Assembly: GCA_903994365.1 (NCBI GenBank)
Contig: CAJEXL010000008.1
Span: 28,056 to 92,055, forward strand
Direction of reading: 5' to 3'
From: an uncultured Chlorobiaceae bacterium
GTDB taxonomy: Bacteria > Bacteroidota > Chlorobiia > Chlorobiales > Chlorobiaceae
Length of the DNA stretch: 64,000 bases
Numbering within the stretch: the stretch's first letter is position 1; every line of letters begins with the position of its first letter. Shown piece by piece: positions 1 through 7,093 of this stretch. The translations under genes and the position numbers were made by a program. The notes under the pieces were generated by a model. The model had not been told where the DNA came from and searched no databases. It worked only from the letters and a program-made list of their open reading frames with translations.

Positions 1-900
1 AACGCCGCCATTCTTGCAGCCAAGGAGGCGGTTAACGAGAACGATGAGAGCCGCAAGCGTTTTGAGGTGATGTGCCGGGAGCTGTTCAAAAAGTTCAAGG
101 CTTGTATCAATATTGAGGGAGTCAATGGAGTGCGGGCCGATTATCATGCCAGCACGATGGTCTACAGGAGCCTGCAGGAGGATCGGGAGCAGGCCGATAT
201 CACCGACATCATCCGGCAGTTTCACCATCTTGTTGATGCGGCCATTGAGGTGATACCCTCACAGCTTTCAGAAGCATCGGAGCCGTTCGATATCAGCAAG
301 ATAAATTTCGAGCGGCTTCGCCTGGAGTTTGAGCGCAGTCGTATCAAACACAGCGCCGTCCAGAATCTCAGTCAGGCAATTGACAACAAGCTGCGGCGAC
401 TGATGGAGCGGAACCCGCTTCGCACCAACTTTCAGCGCCACTATGAGGATATTGTTGAGGCTTACAACCGGGAGAAAGATCGTCCCTCAATTGAGAAAAC
501 CTTTGAAGAGCTGGTGCGTCTGGTGCAGGAGCTTGATGAGGAGGAGAGCCGGGCCGTGCGCGAAGGGCTTGACGAGGAGTCACTTACGATTTTTGACCTT
601 CTGAAGAAGCAGGAGCTGACCCCGCAGGAGAGAGGCCGCATCAAAAAGGTGGCAAAGGGGCTGCTTGAAACCCTGAAGGGTGAAAAGCTCAGGATCGACC
701 ACTGGCAGGAGAAGGAGTCAACCCGCGATGCGGTGCGTACGGCAATCCATGATTTTCTCTGGAGTGAGGCTACAGGTCTGCCGGTTGAGAGCTATACCGA
801 AGAGGAGGTGAAGGGGAGGTCGGAGGAGATTTTCCGCCATGTCTATCGAGTCTACCCGAGAATCCCCTCTCCATTTTATGAAAAAACGGTGGCAGCATAA
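1..900 (+). CDS. hsdR: Type I restriction enzyme R subunit, C-terminal part (5' end outside window)
   Basis: The frame is open from base 1 to the stop at 898-900, so this is the 3' end of a longer gene whose motor and nuclease domains lie upstream. The visible 299 residues are charged and helical and match the C-terminal DUF3387-type helical domain of HsdR proteins. That domain holds the R subunit on the HsdS/HsdM core of a type I restriction-modification complex, which cuts unmodified foreign DNA. The GTG at 67 and ATG at 70 are internal codons, not starts. No hsdM or hsdS is visible here and they would have to lie upstream. The family call rests on the helical pattern, the basic/acidic composition and recognisable family segments; the helicase motifs that would settle it are outside the window. 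Confidence 0.8.
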   Translation, partial: NAAILAAKEAVNENDESRKRFEVMCRELFKKFKACINIEGVNGVRADYHASTMVYRSLQEDREQADITDIIRQFHHLVDAAIEVIPSQLSEASEPFDISKINFERLRLEFERSRIKHSAVQNLSQAIDNKLRRLMERNPLRTNFQRHYEDIVEAYNREKDRPSIEKTFEELVRLVQELDEEESRAVREGLDEESLTIFDLLKKQELTPQERGRIKKVAKGLLETLKGEKLRIDHWQEKESTRDAVRTAIHDFLWSEATGLPVESYTEEEVKGRSEEIFRHVYRVYPRIPSPFYEKTVAA

Positions 901-999
901 TGTAACAATGCGATCAGGATGATCACCATAAATCTTGAGTACTGATTTATTATACAGCAATGATATCGAGGAATAAAACAATAGTAAACATAAGGAACG

Positions 1000-1962
1000 A
1001 TGATGCAGAAAAGAGAGCTTGGAAATACAGATATGCAGATTACCCCTGTCGGCTTCGGAAGCTGGGCGATTGGGGGTGATAACTGGCAATTTGGCTGGGG
1101 AGCGCAGGATGATGGTGACGCGATTGGCGCCATTGAACGAGCCGTTGAACTTGGAATAAACTGGATTGATACGGCAGCGGTGTACGGGCTTGGCCACTCG
1201 GAGGAGCTGGTGGCGAAGGCTGTTGCCGGGATGAAGGAGAGGCCCTGGATATTCACCAAATGTTCGCTGGTATGGGATGCTCACCGCCAGATGGGCAATA
1301 GTCTCAAGGCTGATTCTATAAGGCGTGAATGCGAAGGGAGCCTGAAGCGGCTCAAGGTTGATGCCATTGATCTTTATCAGATTCACTGGCCAAACCCTGA
1401 AGCTGACCTTGAAGAGGGTTGGCAGGAGATGGCCCGCCTCAAGGAGGAGGGGCTGGTACGCCATATCGGTGTCTCTAATTTCAGTGTTGATCAACTGCGC
1501 CGGATTATTCCGATTGCGCCGGTTGCTACCCTTCAGCCTCCCTATTCAATGCTTCGTCCGGCGATTGAAGAGACGCTTCTTCCGTTCTGCATGGAGCAGA
1601 ATATCGGTGTTATTGTCTATTCTCCAATGCTCTCCGGTATGTTGAGCGGAGCAATGACGCAGGAACGGGCCGTAAATTTTTCACCGGATGACTGGCGCAG
1701 GAACAATAAGGAGTTTCAGGAGCCTCGTCTTTCCGCCAATCTTGAACTGGTCGAGTTGCTTAAACGGATCGGTGCTCCGCACGGACGTTCTGCCGGTGAA
1801 GTGGCTATTGCATGGACTTTGCGCCATCCCGCAGTGACGGGCGCGATTGTGGGTGGCAGGAATGCGGCACAGGTTGAAGGTGTTGTTGGCGCAGCTGAGT
1901 TCAGGCTTGGGATGGATGAAGTAGATCGTATAACGCAATTTATCGCTCTAATGGCAAAATAA
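1000..1962 (+). CDS. Aldo/keto reductase family oxidoreductase
   Basis: A 320-residue NADPH-dependent aldo/keto reductase of normal length for the single-domain TIM-barrel family. The catalytic tetrad is visible: Asp57 (in WIDTAAVYG), Tyr62, Lys87 (IFTKC) and His129 (YQIHWP). The C-terminal cofactor-binding region is represented by GAIVGGRNAAQ. The start is one of two adjacent ATGs (1000 or 1003) behind a purine-rich AAGGAACG ribosome-binding site. It is a soluble cytosolic enzyme and its carbonyl substrate cannot be deduced. It stands alone, 99 bp after hsdR, and ends at a hairpin shared with the convergent NotI-like gene. Confidence 0.93.
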   Translation: MMQKRELGNTDMQITPVGFGSWAIGGDNWQFGWGAQDDGDAIGAIERAVELGINWIDTAAVYGLGHSEELVAKAVAGMKERPWIFTKCSLVWDAHRQMGNSLKADSIRRECEGSLKRLKVDAIDLYQIHWPNPEADLEEGWQEMARLKEEGLVRHIGVSNFSVDQLRRIIPIAPVATLQPPYSMLRPAIEETLLPFCMEQNIGVIVYSPMLSGMLSGAMTQERAVNFSPDDWRRNNKEFQEPRLSANLELVELLKRIGAPHGRSAGEVAIAWTLRHPAVTGAIVGGRNAAQVEGVVGAAEFRLGMDEVDRITQFIALMAK

Positions 1963-2000
1963 ATCCACTTCTCCAGAGAGATCTGTTGCAGATTTACTAT

Positions 2001-2049
2001 GCAAAGAACCTTCCTGTTGAAACCTTGAATCAACAGGAGGGTTCTTTGC
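2001..2049. terminator. Hairpin between convergent genes (probable bidirectional terminator)
   Basis: A 20-base left arm (2001-2020, beginning GCAAAGAACC) pairs with 2030-2049 with a single G-T wobble around a short loop. It lies between the aldo/keto reductase stop and the 3' end of the convergent NotI-like gene. The arms are A/T rich at their bases, giving a short T-containing tail in both directions. Confidence 0.75.
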
Positions 2050-2082
2050 CATTTAAGTAGATGAAGCTTTAAGAACAACTCA

Positions 2083-3528
2083 TTACCTGTCAGCGAGCTC
2101 GGGAAGCAATTTCATAAAATGGTCAATATTGTCAGGATATGAAGCGGATAAGGCTGCAAGTGTCTGCTGGAATTTTGTATAGACAACGTTCGCTCTTCTG
2201 AGTTCATAATGCTCTTTTTCTACACTGGTTACAGGTTCAAGATCATAAATAAACCAGGCTATCTCAGCTTCCTCTTTTTCAACGGCGACCAGATTCGTAA
2301 GCGTTTCGAAATAGCTCCGATCTATAGCGACAGCCATTTTCTTTTTCCAGGAATTGAGAATAGAGCCCTTGAATATAAGTTGAGGGACAAGGCTCTGCCT
2401 TGTGGCTGAAACATAATCGGGCTGAGGATAGTTCGATTGTGCTGACCAGTCCATAAGGGAGTTAGCCTTTGGATCCTTCATGTAAAAGTCGAAGGGATCT
2501 CGAACGTCGCCAGAGATGAAGGGGGTTTGAATATCAATCGCTCCAAAATCTACCATTTTGCCAGCTTCGTCATAAGCGACCAAGACCACATCAATATTGC
2601 CAGCAGACTTGCCGTATGCATCGGTGAGTTGGACTTCTGTCAAAGAGCTCCAACGAACCCCTTCTTTAAAAAAGAATGATGCAGCATCGTCCGTGATGAG
2701 CCACTCTTCACGAAAACGAACGGGGCATGTTATCACTGGTTTGTTTTCGTGAAGAATACTGCATACTCCAAGAGGATTTTTGGGATGCTCATTGGTACAG
2801 TTTGGAACCCTGTTATTGAAAGGACAATGCCTGTTTGAGCGGTACCGTTGTGCTTTGGAGGATAAGTCGCTGGTAGTAAAGCCAAAGACCTCAGCTAGCG
2901 GATGTTTTGGAGTGTTCATGTTGAAAATAATTTGCGGCGAAGGGGGTTGAAGATGACTTACTGGGTCGTGGTGTTGCTCTTGAATGGAGTGGTTTCTATT
3001 CTGGTAAACCAGAGCTACTTGTGGGTTTTGGATACTCTCCGTATCAAAGGATGTCTTAGGAGTAGAGTCTGAGTGCTCGCTATCCATGGAAACCTCTTCA
3101 TTGACAGTTTCAGCTTCAGCTATAGTTTCAGTTTCAGTTAAAACTGCTTCTGATTCAATTTTATTAAAAGGTATCTCATCACTGACGTTTATGCTTGGCA
3201 GCAGTGTCTGTGAAGCAGAATCGTTCGCGTCCGCCTGGGAATCGTGATTAGCAGCCTCTTCGTCAACTGGATGGAGTTGAAGCGGAAGCGACGGTTTTTG
3301 AGGTTGAGCAGGAGCGCTGTAATCATGATAAGGGCCACCATTAACAAGCTCCATGCTTTGCATGAGTTGCTCTACGTGTTTTTGCTCGTTTCTACTTATT
3401 TGAAGTAGTCTTTCCCGTATATCAGGATCTTCCACGTCAGCGGCAAGGGTATTGAAAACATCTCTTTTTTGCTTTTTTATCTCGGCCATAGAAGCAAAAA
3501 AATCGAGCAAATCCTTATTAATAAACAT
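2083..3528 (-). CDS. NotI-like restriction endonuclease-fold protein with N-terminal ferritin-like helical segment
   Basis: A 481-residue protein in three parts. Residues 1-65 form a helical hairpin with an E-x-x-H element (NEQKHVEQ, about 48-55) resembling ferritin-like domains. Residues 66-205 are low-complexity acidic linker. Residues 208-435 match the NotI family. Four cysteines (235, 244, 256, 268) correspond to the Cys4 iron site known in NotI. The NIDVVLVAYD segment (Asp313) followed by AIDIQ (Asp332, Gln334) is the likely PD-(D/E)XK-type active site. No methyltransferase lies next to it, unlike a classical type II system. The start at 3528 overlaps the upstream 79-residue gene by 11 bp, so the two are probably translated together. 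Whether it cleaves DNA is unknown. Confidence 0.75.
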   Translation of the reverse strand: MFINKDLLDFFASMAEIKKQKRDVFNTLAADVEDPDIRERLLQISRNEQKHVEQLMQSMELVNGGPYHDYSAPAQPQKPSLPLQLHPVDEEAANHDSQADANDSASQTLLPSINVSDEIPFNKIESEAVLTETETIAEAETVNEEVSMDSEHSDSTPKTSFDTESIQNPQVALVYQNRNHSIQEQHHDPVSHLQPPSPQIIFNMNTPKHPLAEVFGFTTSDLSSKAQRYRSNRHCPFNNRVPNCTNEHPKNPLGVCSILHENKPVITCPVRFREEWLITDDAASFFFKEGVRWSSLTEVQLTDAYGKSAGNIDVVLVAYDEAGKMVDFGAIDIQTPFISGDVRDPFDFYMKDPKANSLMDWSAQSNYPQPDYVSATRQSLVPQLIFKGSILNSWKKKMAVAIDRSYFETLTNLVAVEKEEAEIAWFIYDLEPVTSVEKEHYELRRANVVYTKFQQTLAALSASYPDNIDHFMKLLPELADR

Positions 3529-3757
3529 CTTTTGAGTTTTTTTCTATGGATTCAATAAGTGCTTTTGTGTAGGATTTTTGTGTTTGCATATCCACATCAA
3601 GCTTTTGCAACATAGTAAGAATTCTTGACTGCACTTTTTCATCAAGAGTTGAATATCTCAGTACATTCTGGATATGATTTGAATAAATTGCAATAACAGA
3701 TTCCTCGCTTTGCTCAATTGCACTTATCTTTTTGAGTAATTCTTTTTTTTCAATCAT
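3518..3757 (-). CDS. Small helical protein preceding the NotI-like gene
   Basis: A 79-residue, Lys/Glu/Gln-rich, wholly helical protein with no signal peptide, no membrane segment and no cysteine. Its stop codon lies 11 bp inside the start of the NotI-like gene, indicating coupled translation and a shared role. Two predicted helices with an acidic residue and a histidine (IAIYSNHIQ) in the first resemble half of a ferritin-like bundle. They look broadly like the N-terminal segment of the downstream protein, so a pairing between the two is possible. I do not recognise a named family. The start at 3757 is the only in-frame ATG giving the full helix pair. Confidence 0.6.
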   Translation of the reverse strand: MIEKKELLKKISAIEQSEESVIAIYSNHIQNVLRYSTLDEKVQSRILTMLQKLDVDMQTQKSYTKALIESIEKNSKDVY

Positions 3758-4034
3758 GTTTGAAATACTTTAAAAAATGGCAGAGCCGAAACAGTGAGGA
3801 AATTTTGGATAACGCTAAGGAACCCGACAAAAAATATGAATTTTTCTTCATAATCCAAACTGCGTGCCAGTGAAAAGGATTGAAAATGAATTCAATTCAG
3901 CGTCACTCTGAAAAAATTCTGCTTCATGCCACGCTGGTGCTGTCATGCCACCAGCACAGAAATGTGCATAGAAAGCAGCAATTTTAATAAAGCAGCGTTT
4001 GGTTCTATGATGAAATTTTTTTCGATGCACCCCT

Positions 4035-4244
4035 TCATACCCAATGTTCAGATGCAGGTAGATTAGGGGTATCAGGTAAATTTTCTGAATAGTGAAGGGC
4101 AATCAGATTTTCCCACTTCGCATTGGTGAATTCCTCTAATGTACACGAAAAACCCTCACTCTCAATGAATGCAAGAAATCTTCCCCTCACTTTTGCGTCA
4201 CTTTTCAATTTTTCAATGAAGCCTCTTGCTTGTTCTTCTGACAT
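4035..4244 (-). CDS. Nif11-type leader domain small peptide
   Basis: A 69-residue peptide whose first 45 or so residues follow the Nif11 leader pattern: MSEEQARGFIEKLKSD, then a hydrophobic/charged helix, then EGFSCTLEEF. Nif11 domains act as leader sequences of ribosomally made peptides in some bacteria, but they also occur in small proteins of unknown role. The C-terminal tail (ENLPDTPNLPASEHWV) has no double-glycine cleavage site and no Cys/Ser/Thr-rich core. No maturase, protease or exporter lies nearby, so product formation is doubtful. A strong GGAGGA site (4248-4253) directly before the ATG supports the start. It lies between the NotI-like pair and the exopolysaccharide locus and is not obviously co-transcribed with either. 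Confidence 0.7.
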   Translation of the reverse strand: MSEEQARGFIEKLKSDAKVRGRFLAFIESEGFSCTLEEFTNAKWENLIALHYSENLPDTPNLPASEHWV

Positions 4245-4424
4245 ATTTCCTCCAAAAACTTAAACCTGGTGCACAAAATTACCGAAAAAAAGTAAACACT
4301 AACCCCACTCCAGACACGACACTCTTTCAAACCACAGAGCATCAAGACTTACAACCAACTTTCCCCGATAAAAGTTTTGATTGGGGCATTGAGTTATTAG
4401 AAGAAGGGGATTACCCATCATCGA

Positions 4425-5555
4425 TTACTGCATATTTTCTGAACGGAGTGGTGCATGTTGAAGTTTACCTGTTTTTTTGATCGTATTGTAATATTCTGGT
4501 AACCAGGAGATGCTGTTAATGTAATAGTCGTCGTTGTCGTTGTAATAATATCCTTCGTTGTTTTTTCGAATACATTTTCGCAGTCGTTTAAGTATCGCTG
4601 CCGATACAGGTGAGCCCGTAGTTTCTGTTGCTGCGTAAGCCGCACTGTAGAATAGAGCATTCTCATAGGGATCCTCAGTTGATTCTTTACTGTACTCCTT
4701 TTCGAAAAAGGCTGAAAACAAACGAAGCACATCCAGTGCACGGCTATCCCCATACAAGTAGTAATCAGCGGCAATCCTTAATGGAATTCTTACTGAATCC
4801 CATCCATAACTAATTGGTTTTCCTGGTAGTTGACTTAGATTGCCTTTGGAGTCTACAGTAATCCAGTCAGGAACTAAATGACCCTCTTTTAAATCACCTG
4901 GCATATCAAGAAGCCTGCCCAAAATATAGTAAGTCGTATCTACAAGTTCAAGCCATCGCTTGTCACCACTGATCTCAAAAAAAAGCTTAAAGTGAGATGG
5001 TGCATAGTAAGAAGGGTTCAGAGCGATAAATCCATTTGAGCTGTTATTCTGCTTTGGCCATGGAAGTAAATAAAGCTTATCGTTGATGACGGCTGTTTCG
5101 TGTTCAAGTATAGATTTTAGCACTTCATTGGCAAGCATCAAATAGCTTTCGTCATTCCATTTTCTGTAAGCAAGAATAAGACTATAGGCATAATCTATAT
5201 CAGCATCTGAAGCTGCCTTCGTCTCACTAACAGTTCCGTTTTCGTAATGCCAGGCTAACAAACTGTCGCCATCAGATTTTTTTCGAGAGAGTTTATTTTC
5301 AGTCCAAACAAGGCACTCATCAAATATTTTATGGTCATTCATGAGCACAGCGCGAAGCATTCCATATGCCTGGCCTTCTGATACAGTATCATTGTTATTC
5401 TTTGGGCGAAAAACCCTTCCCTCTTGAATAAATGTCTGTTTATAGTGTGACCATGAACCCTGTGCAATTTCTTCAGAATTCTGAGGAATAAATGAACAGT
5501 TTATTGTAAGTAATGGAAAAACTAAAATCGAAAGCAACAATACCAACCGCTTCAT
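4425..5555 (-). CDS. Glycoside hydrolase family 8 (BcsZ-like endoglucanase)
   Basis: A 376-residue GH8 enzyme, usual for the BcsZ/CelA type. The frame extends upstream to 5729, but the ATG at 5555 is preferred. It overlaps the stop of the synthase gene as ATGA and begins a hydrophobic export signal (MKRLVLLLSILVFPLLTINC). The Cys at residue 20 could be lipidated, although Asn at the -1 position is atypical for a lipobox. The catalytic acid is Glu60 in VSEGQAYGM, the conserved ASDAD motif is at 116-120, and the probable base is Asp253 in YGWDSVRIP. GH8 enzymes in cellulose operons trim or edit the beta-1,4-glucan in the periplasm. It is the last gene of a three-gene locus. Confidence 0.9.
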   Translation of the reverse strand: MKRLVLLLSILVFPLLTINCSFIPQNSEEIAQGSWSHYKQTFIQEGRVFRPKNNNDTVSEGQAYGMLRAVLMNDHKIFDECLVWTENKLSRKKSDGDSLLAWHYENGTVSETKAASDADIDYAYSLILAYRKWNDESYLMLANEVLKSILEHETAVINDKLYLLPWPKQNNSSNGFIALNPSYYAPSHFKLFFEISGDKRWLELVDTTYYILGRLLDMPGDLKEGHLVPDWITVDSKGNLSQLPGKPISYGWDSVRIPLRIAADYYLYGDSRALDVLRLFSAFFEKEYSKESTEDPYENALFYSAAYAATETTGSPVSAAILKRLRKCIRKNNEGYYYNDNDDYYINSISWLPEYYNTIKKTGKLQHAPLRSENMQ

Positions 5556-7066
5556 TTTCTGTTGAAATGAAAAAGTCCACTTAATAAAATAAGCTGAAAG
5601 CCCATCCAGAATACATTTATTGCAAGTATACTCTGAACACCGTCGTTGAGAAAAAGTCTCACCGAGCCCCATGTAAACGTTATAAATACTACAAATATAA
5701 GAAGCAACTGTGGCCATAGGCTTTTCCATGGAACATTGTTGGAATTGCCCTTAGGTGTAACCTGAAACCCTTTCTTGCTCATATTCAATACTCCAACTAT
5801 CGACGCGCTTAAATACACAGGCATGGAAAGAGCGGTCAGCATCTGTACCTTGATCATATTGCTGAGTTTATATTTCTTCTTTACCATACTGCCATAAAAA
5901 ACAGAGTTTGAGAGTATGAAAAAAGGAATAAATGTTATCGAATATATAAATGAATCAATGTTATAGGAGTTGATATCAAGGAAGATATACATGATTGGAC
6001 CTGCCATCAGTACAAAATATGCTATCCCGATAAAATAATAGGTGGTTGATATGAAATATTCAAGCCATTGTTCTGGTTGTAGTGACTTTATATCAGTGAA
6101 AAAGGTTCTGACTAATTTACGGAAAAGCTGCGATGTCCCTAATGCCCAGCGATTTTGTTGCGTAAAATAGGCTGCTAAATCTTCAGGCGCCATACCAAAG
6201 GTATAGGCTTTATGTATAAAAAACGATTTCCAATTTTTTGTATGGAGCTTCAGTGAGGTTGCAATATCTTCAGTGACGGTTGATTCATCAAAATTTCCAA
6301 CATCATTAAGAGCCGCTCGACGGAAAACGACATTAGTTCCGCAACAGAACATTGCTTTATTTATTGTTTTACCCAGGCAGATATACTCGTAAAATATTGC
6401 CTGTTGATTATGGGCAATCATCGCAACAGTACTACTGTCTCCATTGGAGTAAAACTGTGGTGTTTGTACAAAGGCAAGGCGCTCGTCGGCTTCAAGAAAA
6501 GGTACCAGCGTTTTCAAAAAAACTGGCATGGGGTTCTGATCGGCATCGAAAATAGCAACATATTTCTCAGATAAGGTTTTTAATACTTCATTGATCATGC
6601 CCGCCTTGGCACCACGATTGTTACTGCGGGTAAAGAGGTTTACCCCTAATTTTTCTGAAAGTTCCCTTGCTTCACGCTTGTAACTTTCAATGGTCGAATC
6701 ATCAAGCAGATAAACATTTTTGTTCTCGTAAGCAATATTTTTGCATGTCAAAAGTGTTGTTTCAACAATCTCTTTTGATTCGTGACGGGCAGGTATAAGA
6801 ATTGCCACAGAGGCATCTTTGTCCGGGCTCTTCTGCAACGGCACGATTGGTCGTAAATTTTCACGAAGAACATCCACGAAAAAGAAAAACGAATGGAACA
6901 GAATAAATGTTTCTGCAACGAAAAACATCAAACTGAACAACAGTTCAAATGTAGTAAACGGAGCAATTACAATGTAATAAACCCTAACACCAATATAGAT
7001 GGTGAGCAGAAGCAGAATTAAAACTACCTGTGCTATCAGAAACCAGGAATTTTTCTTGTCACGCAT
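5552..7066 (-). CDS. Cellulose synthase-like GT2 glycosyltransferase (BcsA-like, no PilZ domain)
   Basis: A 504-residue inner-membrane processive GT2. Two N-terminal membrane segments (about 8-33 and 40-66) precede the cytosolic catalytic domain. All hallmark motifs are present: Asp122/Asp123, DAD at 174-176, TED at 265-267 and QQNRW at 303-307. Further membrane helices follow, the last ending at the C-terminus. The polymer is probably a beta-1,4-glucan or related beta-glycan made from a UDP-sugar. BcsA proteins usually end in a c-di-GMP-binding PilZ domain; here the chain stops about where PilZ would begin, so that control is missing. It starts 27 bp after the TPR/barrel gene and overlaps the GH8 gene by ATGA. 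Confidence 0.9.
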   Translation of the reverse strand: MRDKKNSWFLIAQVVLILLLLTIYIGVRVYYIVIAPFTTFELLFSLMFFVAETFILFHSFFFFVDVLRENLRPIVPLQKSPDKDASVAILIPARHESKEIVETTLLTCKNIAYENKNVYLLDDSTIESYKREARELSEKLGVNLFTRSNNRGAKAGMINEVLKTLSEKYVAIFDADQNPMPVFLKTLVPFLEADERLAFVQTPQFYSNGDSSTVAMIAHNQQAIFYEYICLGKTINKAMFCCGTNVVFRRAALNDVGNFDESTVTEDIATSLKLHTKNWKSFFIHKAYTFGMAPEDLAAYFTQQNRWALGTSQLFRKLVRTFFTDIKSLQPEQWLEYFISTTYYFIGIAYFVLMAGPIMYIFLDINSYNIDSFIYSITFIPFFILSNSVFYGSMVKKKYKLSNMIKVQMLTALSMPVYLSASIVGVLNMSKKGFQVTPKGNSNNVPWKSLWPQLLLIFVVFITFTWGSVRLFLNDGVQSILAINVFWMGFQLILLSGLFHFNRK

Positions 7067-7093
7067 ATTTCGTGGAAGTTATAAGAGCACAAT

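Noticed and set aside
718..1494. 258-codon open frame on the minus strand across hsdR and the aldo/keto reductase
   Set aside because: It lies antisense to two well-supported genes, has no ribosome-binding site and no family resemblance.
3848..4102. 84-codon minus-strand frame beside the Nif11-type gene
   Set aside because: It overlaps the better-supported Nif11 frame, which has a strong ribosome-binding site, and its product is compositionally random.
4226..4480. 84-codon plus-strand frame opposite the Nif11 and GH8 gene ends
   Set aside because: Antisense to two supported genes and without start signals.
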